A stretch of DNA of 64,000 bases, taken from NCBI RefSeq assembly GCF_022012335.1, contig NZ_JAKLTO010000003.1, positions 1-64,000 of the forward strand, given 5' to 3'. Positions 47,997-57,118 of the stretch are shown piece by piece. Made by a program: the position numbers and the translations under genes. This DNA is from Flavobacterium sp. SM15 (lineage in GTDB: Bacteria; Bacteroidota; Bacteroidia; Flavobacteriales; Flavobacteriaceae). The notes under the pieces were generated by a model. The model was not told the origin of the DNA. It made no database searches and saw only the letters and a list, made by a program, of their open reading frames with translations. Position 1 is the first letter of the stretch; each line of letters begins with the position of its first letter.

Positions 47997-49652
47997 TTGA
48001 AGAATCGTATCCTATTTATATTTTGCACACTTTTCATTGGCTTGTCTTTAATGGCGCAGGAAAAGAAAGTTATTAAAATTCTCCATTCAGATTTCATCGA
48101 TATGAACCAGACTGAGATTCCGGGAGCCATCCTTTTTACCGGAAATGTACAGGTTGAACATGATGGGGTTTTAATCAACTGCAATAAAGCATACCATTTT
48201 AAAGACGAAAACTACGTAAAAGCCTTTGGAAATGTCCGTTTAAATCAAGGCGATTCCATAACGCTTTCCAGCAAATATGCTGAATACAATGGAAATCAGC
48301 AATTTGCTTTTGCAACGGGCGATGTAGTTTTACGTTCTCCGGAATCAACCTTAACCACAGACACCATTAATTTTGACCGAAGCATTCAACAGGTATATTA
48401 CAATACGTACGGAACTATCATCAACAAAGAAAATACGCTTCGAAGCAAATCGGGACGCTATTTTGTAAACCAGAAAAAATACCAGTTCAAAACTGCAGTA
48501 ACGGTAACCAATCCAGACTCTACCATTAAAACCAATCATTTGGATTATTATGAAGAATCGGGTCACGCTTATGTTTTCGGACCTTCAACCATTAATAACA
48601 AAGGCAATCTAATTTATACAGAAAACGGATTTTACGACACCAAAAACCAAACCTCCAATCTCTCCAAAAACTCCACAATTACCTATCAAAACCGGAAAAT
48701 TAAAGGGGAAAAAATATATTACGACGGCAAACGGAACTTTTCATCAGCCACAAATAATGTAAAAATAACGGATACCATAAACCGGATGGTGGTTACCGGA
48801 CATTACGCCGAAATGCACCGCGCAAAGGACTCCATGTTCATCACCAAAAAAGCTTTGATCGCCAGCTTTGTTGAAAACGACTCCGTTTACATTCATGCTG
48901 AAAAACTACTGGTAACCGGTAAACAAGGGGAACGCATCGTGCGAGGGTTCAAAAACGCGAGAATTTTCAAATCGGATATGAGCGGGAAATGCGATTCAAT
49001 CCATTCCGATCAAAAAAGAGGGCTTACCCAATTAATCGGAAGGCCAGTATTATGGAGTCAGAAAAGCCAGCTAACCGGTGACATCATGCACCTTATCGGC
49101 AACAATAAAACCGAAAAACTAGACTCTCTTAAAGTGATGGGCAATGCGTTTATTATCCAGAAAGATACTATCGGAAACGGTTACAATCAGGTTAAAGGAT
49201 TAAACCTGTATGGGAAATTCCGCGATAATAAATTATATGAAGTAGATATGGATAAAAATGCCGAAATGATCTATTACATGTACGACGACAAAAATGAATT
49301 GGTAGGAATAGACAAAGGCGTTTGCAGTTCAATACATTTGGAATTGGAAAAGAATCAGATTCAAACCGTAACCAAGTTTGTAAATCCGGAAGGTCAGATT
49401 TACCCGGAGACTGAATTTCCTGAGAACGCCCGAAAATTAAGAGGTTTTATCTGGCGCGGTGACGAAGAAATAAAACGTTTAGAAGATATTTTCTCAGCCG
49501 AGGAATTAGCCTTAGACCAGAAAGCCCAAATTCAAAGTAAGAAAAATGAAAAAGAAGCCGAAAAGCCAATGGAAGTAAAAAAAGAAACCTTGGAATACGG
49601 TAAACCTAAGAAGGAAACCAAGCCCTCTTCTGTTAAAAAGAAGAAAAAATAA
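47997..49652 (+). CDS. OstA-like (LptA/LptD N-domain) periplasmic protein
   Basis: 551 residues with a TTG start, supported by a consensus promoter just upstream and by the signal peptide that directly follows (ending SLMAQ). The mature part is made of OstA/LptA-type beta repeats (ILFTGNVQVEHDGVLINCNK, VKAFGNVRLNQGDSI, FAFATGDVVLRS), continued to about residue 450. The C-terminus is Lys-rich and probably disordered. The family carries lipopolysaccharide across the periplasm, so a role in LPS transport is likely; this long form is typical of Bacteroidota. Confidence 0.88.
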   Translation: MKNRILFIFCTLFIGLSLMAQEKKVIKILHSDFIDMNQTEIPGAILFTGNVQVEHDGVLINCNKAYHFKDENYVKAFGNVRLNQGDSITLSSKYAEYNGNQQFAFATGDVVLRSPESTLTTDTINFDRSIQQVYYNTYGTIINKENTLRSKSGRYFVNQKKYQFKTAVTVTNPDSTIKTNHLDYYEESGHAYVFGPSTINNKGNLIYTENGFYDTKNQTSNLSKNSTITYQNRKIKGEKIYYDGKRNFSSATNNVKITDTINRMVVTGHYAEMHRAKDSMFITKKALIASFVENDSVYIHAEKLLVTGKQGERIVRGFKNARIFKSDMSGKCDSIHSDQKRGLTQLIGRPVLWSQKSQLTGDIMHLIGNNKTEKLDSLKVMGNAFIIQKDTIGNGYNQVKGLNLYGKFRDNKLYEVDMDKNAEMIYYMYDDKNELVGIDKGVCSSIHLELEKNQIQTVTKFVNPEGQIYPETEFPENARKLRGFIWRGDEEIKRLEDIFSAEELALDQKAQIQSKKNEKEAEKPMEVKKETLEYGKPKKETKPSSVKKKKK

Positions 49653-49725
49653 AGAGCGTCAACAGTTTTCTATTTACTCAATAGATTAGCAAGATTTAGA
49701 ACGAATCTTCAGAATACCTATAATT

Positions 49726-50931
49726 ATGCTTAAAGATTTCTACAAATATCAGGCACAAACTTCCCCTTACCCACTAGGAATGGAAGTTTCCCATGCCAAA
49801 GGCTCCTATATATACGACACCAACGGAAAGGCCTATCTGGATTTTGTTGCCGGCGTTTCCGCCTGTACCCTTGGTCATCAGCATCCACGAGTTCGTGAAG
49901 CGATTGTAAATCAATTGGATAAATACGCCCACGTGATGGTTTACGGAGAATACGCCCAAGACCCAGCTGTGGAATTGTGCAAACTTCTAGCGGAAAACAC
50001 ACCAGCTCCTTTAGACAAAGTGTATTTGGTAAATTCCGGAACTGAAGCAACAGAGGGCGCTTTAAAATTAGCCCGACGAGTAACTGGGCGCAGTCAACTG
50101 ATTTCTTGCTATAACGCTTACCACGGAAACACCATGGGCTCAATGAGTGTTATGGGCTTTGAAGAAAGAAAACAGATTTTCAGACCTTTAATTCCCGATG
50201 TAGATTTCATCACTTTTAACAATGAAGAGGATTTACTGAAAATAACCGAAAAAACGGCGGGAATTATTCTAGAAACCATTCAAGGCGGTGCCGGATTTAT
50301 TCAACCGCATAATGATTTCCTTAAAAAAGTAAGAAAGCGTTGTGATGAAGTTGGAGCACTTATGATCTTAGATGAAATTCAGCCTGGTTTTGGTCGCACC
50401 GGAAAGTTATTCGGATTCCAAAATTACGATATGGTTCCCGATGTAGTGGTAATGGGTAAAGGAATGGGAGGCGGAATGCCTGTAGGCGCATTTATGGCTA
50501 AATCGGAATATATGGATTTACTCAGCCACGATCCTAAATTAGGGCATATTACTACTTTCGGAGGTCATCCAGTGATTGCAGCGGCTTGCTTGGCTACTTT
50601 AAAAGAGTTATTGGAAACGGATTTAATGCCTCAAGCTTTAGAAAAGGAAAAATTGTTCAGGAAATTATTGGTTCATCCTTTAATTAAAGAAATTCGCGGA
50701 GAAGGCTTAATGCTTGCCGCTATGACAGAAAGTCCTGAAATCACCAATAAAGTCATCTTTAAATGTCAGGATAAAGGCCTGATCTTGTTTTGGTTGTTGT
50801 TTGAAGGCTGTGCTATCCGCATCACCCCGCCCCTAACGCTTTCAATGGAGGAAATCCAAGAAGGTTGTGGCATCATTCTTGAAGCTATGAATGAAGTGAT
50901 GGCCGAAGAAGCTATGCAGCAAGATTGTTAA
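49726..50931 (+). CDS. Class III aminotransferase (aspartate aminotransferase family)
   Basis: 401 residues, PLP-dependent fold type I. Lys245 (VMGKGMGGGMPVG) is the expected Schiff-base lysine, LILDEIQPGFGRTGKLF is the class III signature with the Asp that binds the cofactor, and YLVNSGTEATEGALKLAR is the phosphate-side motif. The subfamily is near ArgD and related enzymes, but the substrate cannot be assigned and no arginine genes are nearby. It is followed by a TPR gene. Confidence 0.9.
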   Translation: MLKDFYKYQAQTSPYPLGMEVSHAKGSYIYDTNGKAYLDFVAGVSACTLGHQHPRVREAIVNQLDKYAHVMVYGEYAQDPAVELCKLLAENTPAPLDKVYLVNSGTEATEGALKLARRVTGRSQLISCYNAYHGNTMGSMSVMGFEERKQIFRPLIPDVDFITFNNEEDLLKITEKTAGIILETIQGGAGFIQPHNDFLKKVRKRCDEVGALMILDEIQPGFGRTGKLFGFQNYDMVPDVVVMGKGMGGGMPVGAFMAKSEYMDLLSHDPKLGHITTFGGHPVIAAACLATLKELLETDLMPQALEKEKLFRKLLVHPLIKEIRGEGLMLAAMTESPEITNKVIFKCQDKGLILFWLLFEGCAIRITPPLTLSMEEIQEGCGIILEAMNEVMAEEAMQQDC

Positions 50932-51020
50932 TAATATTGTTTACAACCTACACACGTTCATCATAAAAAGGCTGCAAAGTCTTAGTAATTTTAATAAGGA
51001 TAATTTTAAACAACAGGAGT

Positions 51021-52424
51021 ATGTATTTGAGTAACGAGGAAGAGGAAAACAGTTTATCCTTATCAAAGTTCGAATCAATGTTGAAAACCAACAAGGTATT
51101 CTTCTTTGACTCCGAAGAGTTTGAAGACATCATTCTTCACTATCTTGACACGGGGAGAATAAACTTAGCCAAAAAGGCTTTAAAATTAGGTTTAGAACAA
51201 CATCCCAAATCTACCGGTTTGAAGTTGGTTCAAGTGGAACTTTTAGTATTTGAAGACAAGCTCGACATTGCCGAAAAACTATGCAACGAGTTATTTGCCA
51301 TCGAACCGACCAATGAAGAAGTTTACATTCAAAAAGCAAACATTCACTCCAAAAGAGACGAGCACGAAAAAGCAGTAGAAATGCTGAAAATCGCTCTTCG
51401 CTATACCGACGATTATGCCGATGTATATAATTTAATTGGTATGGAATATCTTTTCATGGACGAATTAGAGCTTGCAAAAGAGAATTTCATCAAATGTCTG
51501 GATGAAGATATTGAAGATCATTCTGCACTTTATAATGTAGTTTATTGTTTCGATTTTCTAGATCAGAACAATGAAGCAATTTTATTTTTAAACAGCTTTA
51601 TCGACAGAAATCCTTACAGTGAAGTAGCTTGGCATCAGTTAGGTCGTCAGCATTACACTTTAAAAGATTATGATTTAGCGGTTCGTGCATTTGATTATGC
51701 AACTCTAATCGACGAAAACTTTTTAGGTGCTTATCTTGAAAAAGCAAAAGCACTGGAAAAACTAAAAAAATATCAGGAAGCCATTGACTGCTATACCATT
51801 ACCATGGAGTTGGACGATGCAACTTCCTTCGCTTTGTTGCGCGTTGGAAAATGCCATGAAAAACTAGGTAATACAGAATTAGCGTTACAGTTTTATCAGA
51901 AAACGGTTCATGAAGACCCTTTATTAGACAAAGCCTGGATTGCCATAACAGATTTTTACATTCGTCAGAAGAATTTCCAGAAAGCGTTGTATTATGCTAA
52001 TAAAGCCATTAGTATCGACAACGAAAACAAATTGTACTGGAAGCGTTATGCAACAATTAACCGAGCGCTAAATTTCTATGAAGAAGCAGAGTACGGTTAC
52101 CGAAAAGCAGTTGAATATGGTGATTATGAATTGGATACTTGGCTTTTTTGGATCGATACTTTACAATTTTTAGGCGAATTTGAAAGTGCAGTACAAACCC
52201 TTTTACAAGCTTCGGAATTTTTCCCTGAAGAATTTGAGGTTGAATACCGTTTGGCGGGTTTGTATTTCATGCTTCAAGACGAAACAAAAGGTAAGTTCCA
52301 CTTGGCAAACGGTTTACGTTTAAATTTTGCAAACCACACGTTATTAGAAGAATTATTTCCGGTAATCTGGAGCAGAAAAACAGTTCAAAATCAGATTGCC
52401 AAACATAAAAAAACAGACGATTAG
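51021..52424 (+). CDS. Tetratricopeptide repeat protein, cytoplasmic
   Basis: 467 residues, no signal peptide. The N-terminus is acidic (SNEEEENSLSLSKFE), and at least ten TPR-like helical pairs follow, for example DEHEKAVEMLKIALRY, KDYDLAVRAFDYATL and NFQKALYYANKAIS. Presumably an adaptor for protein contacts; partner unknown. It lies between the aminotransferase and aroE, and its transcript ends at the hairpin just before aroE. Confidence 0.9.
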   Translation: MYLSNEEEENSLSLSKFESMLKTNKVFFFDSEEFEDIILHYLDTGRINLAKKALKLGLEQHPKSTGLKLVQVELLVFEDKLDIAEKLCNELFAIEPTNEEVYIQKANIHSKRDEHEKAVEMLKIALRYTDDYADVYNLIGMEYLFMDELELAKENFIKCLDEDIEDHSALYNVVYCFDFLDQNNEAILFLNSFIDRNPYSEVAWHQLGRQHYTLKDYDLAVRAFDYATLIDENFLGAYLEKAKALEKLKKYQEAIDCYTITMELDDATSFALLRVGKCHEKLGNTELALQFYQKTVHEDPLLDKAWIAITDFYIRQKNFQKALYYANKAISIDNENKLYWKRYATINRALNFYEEAEYGYRKAVEYGDYELDTWLFWIDTLQFLGEFESAVQTLLQASEFFPEEFEVEYRLAGLYFMLQDETKGKFHLANGLRLNFANHTLLEELFPVIWSRKTVQNQIAKHKKTDD

Positions 52425-52449
52425 TAAATCAAATACCACATTTTACTAG

Positions 52450-52457
52450 TATCTTTA
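52450..52457 (+). promoter_or_regulatory. Possible -7 box for aroE
   Basis: TATCTTTA, one base off TAnnTTTG. It overlaps the left arm of the terminator hairpin at 52455-52492, so a transcript starting here would lose most of that arm. Confidence 0.45.
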
Positions 52458-52492
52458 TGGTCAGCTGTTGAATTAGCTGACCATAATTTTTT
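52455..52492 (+). terminator. Terminator hairpin ending at the aroE start codon
   Basis: TTATGGTCAGCT (52455-52466) pairs perfectly over 12 bases with AGCTGACCATAA (52475-52486), loop GTTGAATT, followed by six T (52487-52492). The aroE ATG begins at 52493. It should stop transcripts coming from the TPR gene. Confidence 0.85.
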
Positions 52493-53242
52493 ATGAAAAA
52501 ACTCAAGAAAAAAAAATTCGGTTTATTGGGAAAGAATATTAGCTATTCGTTTTCCAAAGGGTACTTTACAGAGAAATTCGAGAAAATCAATTTCACGCAT
52601 TACTCCTATAAGAATTTTGATGTGGAATCCATTGAGCAATTTCCTAAAATTATTGCCGATACCAAAAATCTTAAAGGAATGAACGTAACCATTCCATATA
52701 AAGAAACTGTTATCCCCTATTTAACCAAATTATCCAAAAACGCAAAAACCATTGGAGCGGTCAACACCGTTAAAATATCAAAAAACGGAACCCTTAAAGG
52801 CTATAACACCGATTTTCACGGATTCAAAAAATCTTTGAAACCATTATTAAAAAAACACCACCAAAAAGCGTTGATTTTAGGCACAGGCGGAGCTAGTAAA
52901 GCTGTGGCATTTGCCTTCAGAAAACTGGGAATTGAATTTGATTTTGTTTCCCGTAACCCTTCTGAATATGAATTGTCATACAAGGAATTAAATGCGGAAC
53001 TGTTTTCAGAATACCAAATAATTGTAAATACCACTCCGGTTGGTACTTTTCCAAACATTGATCAATGCCCGGAACTGGATTATTCCTTATTTACCGAAAA
53101 ACACATCGCTTACGACCTGATTTACAACCCTCAAGAAACCAAATTTTTACAATTGGCAAAAGAAAACGGAGCAACAATTAAAAACGGGCACGACATGCTT
53201 GTTTTTCAGGCAGAAAAAGCTTGGGAAATCTGGAACCGCTAA
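52493..53242 (+). CDS. aroE: Shikimate dehydrogenase
   Basis: Reduces 3-dehydroshikimate to shikimate with NADPH, in aromatic amino acid synthesis. 249 residues, slightly short but complete. The substrate serines are Ser17 and Ser19 (ISYSFSK), the catalytic Lys70 is in GMNVTIPYKE, and the second acidic residue is in GYNTDFHGF. The NADP loop is GTGGASKAVAF, and NGHDMLVFQAEKAW is the C-terminal signature. The start codon follows a terminator hairpin without any spacer. Confidence 0.95.
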   Translation: MKKLKKKKFGLLGKNISYSFSKGYFTEKFEKINFTHYSYKNFDVESIEQFPKIIADTKNLKGMNVTIPYKETVIPYLTKLSKNAKTIGAVNTVKISKNGTLKGYNTDFHGFKKSLKPLLKKHHQKALILGTGGASKAVAFAFRKLGIEFDFVSRNPSEYELSYKELNAELFSEYQIIVNTTPVGTFPNIDQCPELDYSLFTEKHIAYDLIYNPQETKFLQLAKENGATIKNGHDMLVFQAEKAWEIWNR

Positions 53243-53292
53243 TTTTCAATTTAGTAAAAAATTACTTATAATACTGATTTTCAGAAAAGTAA

Positions 53293-53392
53293 CCACTTTA
53301 GCCCCGATAGTAGTGTAAATCCTCACGTTTTAGTGAGGATTGCAATGGATAGCGGGAACATGGAAACCAAAAATTCACTACCCATTCGCTCC
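53293..53392 (+). ncRNA. Candidate structured RNA, Flavo-1-like
   Basis: TAGCCCCGATAGTAGTG, a perfect 9-bp hairpin (AATCCTCAC at 53318-53326 with GTGAGGATT at 53333-53341), GGATAGCGGGAA and CATTCGCTCC follow in order. The outer blocks match the element at 18079-18161. I associate this arrangement with the Flavo-1 RNA motif of Flavobacteria, from memory. It lies in the 270-base gap between aroE and the DUF349 gene, with no ORF. Confidence 0.6.
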
Positions 53393-53448
53393 TAATCGAT
53401 TTAATTTACTTTTAAACAGAAATCGTCTTTTATTTAACCGCTTTTCTT

Positions 53449-53478
53449 TTGAATTTTCGGCTTGCTTTAGTATCTTTC
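53449..53478 (+). promoter_or_regulatory. Promoter of the DUF349 gene
   Basis: TTG (53449-53451), 19 bases, then TATCTTTC (53471-53478), close to the consensus TTG-N17-23-TAnnTTTG, 34 bases before the ATG. It follows the candidate RNA, so the RNA and this gene are probably separate units. Confidence 0.6.
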
Positions 53479-53512
53479 GGCTCAATTTTGTTAAACTTAA
53501 GCATTTATTTCA

Positions 53513-55396
53513 ATGTTAGAAGAAAAGAATGATAACCTGCCAGTGGCAGACGGACAGGAAATTACAAACGAGGAAACTGTTCAAAACGAAAATCTAGAGG
53601 CAATCGCAGCCATAGAGAGTTCTAATGCAGAGGAAAGTGAAGACGAAAGCATTAGCGAAGCTCACGACATTCCTATGCTGAATTATGAAGCGATGTCGAT
53701 GGACGAATTAACCGTAGAACTGAACAAACTGGTTTCCAATGAAAAGATGATGGCCATCCGCAACCACGTGGAGGAAATCCGTAAGGAATTTATGGCAAAA
53801 TACCATCACTTTATCGATGAAAAGCGTGACGAATACAGTCATGAGAACAATGGCGACACTTCCGGTTTCGATTACCATTTTCCGCTTAAAAACAAATTCG
53901 ATTCGATTTACAACAACTATAAAGAACAAAAAAATCAACACTTCAAGCAAGTACAGAACAACCTGAAACACAATTTAGACGTTCGTCTTGCCATTATTGA
54001 AGAACTAAAAAACCTAATCGATAATTCTGGAGACAGCATTCAGGAAACCCTGAAAACCGTTAACGAATTACGTGACCGATGGAAAAACGCAGGGCCAATT
54101 CCGCGCGACAAATACAACCACGTTTGGAATAATTTCCATTTTCATATTGAGCGTTTTTACGATCATTTACACTTGGATCGTGAAGCCCGCGATTTAGACT
54201 TCAAACACAATCTGGAGCAGAAACAACGTATTATTGTCCGTGTAGAAGAATTGGTAAACGAAGAAGATGTTTCCAAAGCCTTCCGCGAATTGCAATCGTT
54301 GCATAAAATCTGGAAAGAAGAAATCGGGCCGGTTTCCCGTGAACACCGTGAAGAATTATGGAACCGTTTTAGTGAATTGACTCGTCAACTACACGATAAG
54401 CGCGAAGCATTATTTGCCAAAGCAAGAGAAATTGAAGAGGTAAATTTAGCCAAGAAAAAGGAAATCATCGATCAAATTAATGCCATCGCTAAAGAAGAAG
54501 TTGCTTCTCATAACGTTTGGCAAAGCCAGATAGAGCGAATCGAAGCGTTACGTGCAGCTTTTATGCAGGCCGGAAAAGTTCCGATGGAAGTAAACGAAGA
54601 AACCTGGAGTTCTTTTAAAGATGCCGTTCGCAATTTCAACGCACAGAAAAACGCGTTCTACAAAGACATCAAAAAAGACCAACAAGATAACCTGAACAAA
54701 AAACTGGCTTTGGTGGAAAAAGCAAAATCACTGCAAGAAAGCGATGATTTTAATGCTACCACACCAGTCATGAAACAAATTCAGGAGGAATGGAAAAAAA
54801 TAGGTCATGTGCCGAGAAAATATTCTGATGCGGTTTGGAAGGATTTCAAAGAAGCCTGCAACCACTATTTCGATCGTATGCACGCTAAAAGAAATGAATC
54901 CAGTGCAGAAGAAACCGAAGCTTTTGACCAGAAAAAAGAGTATCTGGAATCGCTAAAAGATTTCCAACTTACCGGCGAACACAAAACGGATTTAGACGCT
55001 ATTAAAAAACACATCGAAACCTGGAAAGGTTTAGGTAAAGTGGCGCACAACCGTCGTCATATCGAAGGAAAATTCAATAAAATTCTTGATGCATTATTCG
55101 ATAAATTAAGTCTTTCGAAAAAAGATGCGGAAATGGCCAAATTCAACAACCGCTTAGGTCAATTAGCCGAAGGAGATGAACGCCAGCTTCAAAACGAACA
55201 GATTTTCATCATGCGTAAAATTGATGAAGTACAAAACGACATCTTCCAATTGGAAAACAACATTCAGTTCATTTCCAACGCAAAAGCAGACAATCCTTTG
55301 GTAAAAGAAGTAAACAAAAGCATTGAACGTCAAAAAGAAGAACTAAAAACCTGGAAAGAGAAGCTTAAACAGATTAGAAGCTTGAAACAGGAATAA
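53513..55396 (+). CDS. DUF349 domain-containing protein
   Basis: 627 residues, no signal peptide. The N-terminal about 60 residues are acidic and Ser/Asn-rich, probably disordered. Then about five DUF349 repeats follow, each a long helical pair with a Trp-containing core (LRDRWKNAGPIPRDKYNHVW, LHKIWKEEIGPVSREHREEL, IQEEWKKIGHVPRKYSDAVW). The C-terminus is a coiled coil (QNDIFQLENNIQFIS). The function of the family is not established. It follows aroE here and ends at a terminator. Confidence 0.9.
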   Translation: MLEEKNDNLPVADGQEITNEETVQNENLEAIAAIESSNAEESEDESISEAHDIPMLNYEAMSMDELTVELNKLVSNEKMMAIRNHVEEIRKEFMAKYHHFIDEKRDEYSHENNGDTSGFDYHFPLKNKFDSIYNNYKEQKNQHFKQVQNNLKHNLDVRLAIIEELKNLIDNSGDSIQETLKTVNELRDRWKNAGPIPRDKYNHVWNNFHFHIERFYDHLHLDREARDLDFKHNLEQKQRIIVRVEELVNEEDVSKAFRELQSLHKIWKEEIGPVSREHREELWNRFSELTRQLHDKREALFAKAREIEEVNLAKKKEIIDQINAIAKEEVASHNVWQSQIERIEALRAAFMQAGKVPMEVNEETWSSFKDAVRNFNAQKNAFYKDIKKDQQDNLNKKLALVEKAKSLQESDDFNATTPVMKQIQEEWKKIGHVPRKYSDAVWKDFKEACNHYFDRMHAKRNESSAEETEAFDQKKEYLESLKDFQLTGEHKTDLDAIKKHIETWKGLGKVAHNRRHIEGKFNKILDALFDKLSLSKKDAEMAKFNNRLGQLAEGDERQLQNEQIFIMRKIDEVQNDIFQLENNIQFISNAKADNPLVKEVNKSIERQKEELKTWKEKLKQIRSLKQE

Positions 55397-55405
55397 AAAT
55401 AAAGC

Positions 55406-55440
55406 AAAAGCCGTAATTTTAATCAAATTACGGCTTTTTT
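55406..55440. terminator. Terminator of the DUF349 gene
   Basis: AAAAGCCGTAATTT (55406-55419) pairs with AAATTACGGCTTTT (55425-55438), followed by a run of T. One of the strongest hairpins in the window. Confidence 0.92.
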
Positions 55441-55461
55441 TATCCTTTAAATTTAGGCATC

Positions 55462-55968
55462 ATGACCGGTGAAGAATTAAAAAAAATACAAACTCCGTTA
55501 AAGGAAAAATACGCCAACGATGGGGCTTCCGCATTAATAACCTTAAAAGCAAAAGGTCGTATTGGAGAAAACGTTTCCTGTAAAATAGAAACCGGATTAC
55601 AAATTTCGGAAGCAGGACTCCATCCTGCAACAGGCGGAACCGGTTTACAATTATGCTCCGGAGATATGCTTTTAGAAGCCCTTATAGCCTGTACCGGTGT
55701 AACCCTAAGCGCCGTGGCAACTTCCTTAGGAATCCTATTAGAAGACTGCATTATCAAAGCAGAAGGTGATTTGGATTTCCGAGGAACTCTGGGCATTTCA
55801 AAAGAAGTTCCGGTTGGCTTCAAACAAATACGGTTAACCTTTGAAATCAAATCAAACGAAACCGAAGAAAAGATCCAGACACTACTGAAGCTAACAGAAC
55901 GCTATTGTGTTGTTTATCAAACCCTGATTAATTCAACTCAGGTGAAAGCAAAAATCATTAATTTATAA
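55462..55968 (+). CDS. OsmC family protein
   Basis: 168 residues. The OsmC/Ohr fold is shown by GDMLLEALIACTGVTLSAVA with the first conserved Cys and by TERYCVVYQTL with the second. Members reduce organic peroxides using the two cysteines, but the exact substrate is unclear. It stands alone after a terminator and ends 3 bases from the convergent secreted protein gene. Confidence 0.88.
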   Translation: MTGEELKKIQTPLKEKYANDGASALITLKAKGRIGENVSCKIETGLQISEAGLHPATGGTGLQLCSGDMLLEALIACTGVTLSAVATSLGILLEDCIIKAEGDLDFRGTLGISKEVPVGFKQIRLTFEIKSNETEEKIQTLLKLTERYCVVYQTLINSTQVKAKIINL

Positions 55969-55971
55969 ACG

Positions 55972-57108
55972 TTACTTTCTCTTATAATCAAAAATAGCAG
56001 GGAATTTTCTTGTACTGATTGTTGGTTCTGAAACTATTTTCTTTGCATACTTTGGCGTAATCTGCTTGTCCATATACGTTTCATTTTTGTATTTTTTGTG
56101 CTCCACAATTGCAGAAACCTTCACGTTTACGTCTATCGGTTGTACATAATTATCGTTCTTGAGCATGATAAAGTACTTCCCTTGGAGTAAATTATTTTCC
56201 GTAAAACGTTTGTAAGCAGCAATTCCTTTACCTAAATCGAAGGCTTTAATTGGTTTTTCTTCTAAAAACAGTTTCTTGTTCTCTTCATTTACCAAAAAAT
56301 ACTCTACATCTTCCCCGATGGACGGCAAAACCATATTCGTTACAGCTCCAGCGGCAATTCCACCTAAAGGACTTGAAAATATCGTAGTGGCACCTTGCAC
56401 AGCTCCTACAATCATTTTACGGTTTTGCTGCCAATATTCATTACTTTCTTTCCCTACTCCAACCCAATAAGCCCAAGCAACCACTTTTTTGGTTTCGTTT
56501 TCTGAAATTTCATTTTTAGGTAAGGAAAAAAACACGCTGGAAGTACTGGAATCAAAAGTAGTTTTGGCATTAACGCGCTGGGTTTTATCCAAAGCCATTT
56601 CTTCGTATTTCTTTTCGTAATAGGCCACTTTTCTTGTCTTTTGAACCAAAAGCGTATCATAACCCACCACCACATCTTTAGTAACCGAATTCCAAACAGT
56701 ATCCTGTTCCGTTACCCATTTTACAGCAGTATTAAAATTTTGAGTTTCCTTAGTACTGGGGTTTCTACTGATAAAAACCGACAGCTTCAATTCTTCATTA
56801 GAAGTGTTTTTTACCTGAAATTTATATACCTGAGTATGTTGAACCTTCAAGCGTTCTTTTTTAACCTTCTTAAAATCAATCTCCTGAAATTTAACTACTT
56901 CCGGAAATTCAGTAACCGAAAATTCAGCAATATTTTTATTGTTTTCCTCGATAAAAGAAAACTGGATTTCATCGCCGGAAGCAAATCCAAACAACCATTC
57001 TTGTGTTGAATTAGGTTTAACTTTAACCAATTGTTCCGTTACTTTGACGGTTTTTTGAGCAATGATACTGTTTGCAAGCAAAAGAAACAGTAAGGTAATT
57101 TTTCTCAT
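55972..57108 (-). CDS. Secreted protein of unknown function with GOLD-like N-terminus
   Basis: 378 residues from MRKITLLFLLLANSIIAQ; a Met at 57222 would put 38 unrelated residues before the signal peptide and was rejected. The first mature 120 residues (VKPNSTQEWLFGFASGDEIQFSFIEENNKNI, in part) look like a beta-sandwich of the GOLD type. The middle has a Gly/Ala-rich segment (GGIAAGAVTNMVLPSIG) that could insert in a membrane. I do not recognise the family. It starts 10 bases after the ABM monooxygenase gene. Confidence 0.75.
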   Translation of the reverse strand: MRKITLLFLLLANSIIAQKTVKVTEQLVKVKPNSTQEWLFGFASGDEIQFSFIEENNKNIAEFSVTEFPEVVKFQEIDFKKVKKERLKVQHTQVYKFQVKNTSNEELKLSVFISRNPSTKETQNFNTAVKWVTEQDTVWNSVTKDVVVGYDTLLVQKTRKVAYYEKKYEEMALDKTQRVNAKTTFDSSTSSVFFSLPKNEISENETKKVVAWAYWVGVGKESNEYWQQNRKMIVGAVQGATTIFSSPLGGIAAGAVTNMVLPSIGEDVEYFLVNEENKKLFLEEKPIKAFDLGKGIAAYKRFTENNLLQGKYFIMLKNDNYVQPIDVNVKVSAIVEHKKYKNETYMDKQITPKYAKKIVSEPTISTRKFPAIFDYKRK

Positions 57109-57118
57109 TATTGTTCTG

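Noticed and set aside
49730..50143. 137-codon ORF antisense to the class III aminotransferase
   Set aside because: Sense frame encodes conserved enzyme motifs; the antisense frame has none.
55440..55850. 136-codon ORF antisense to OsmC
   Set aside because: It lies over conserved OsmC motifs and the terminator, with no signature of its own.
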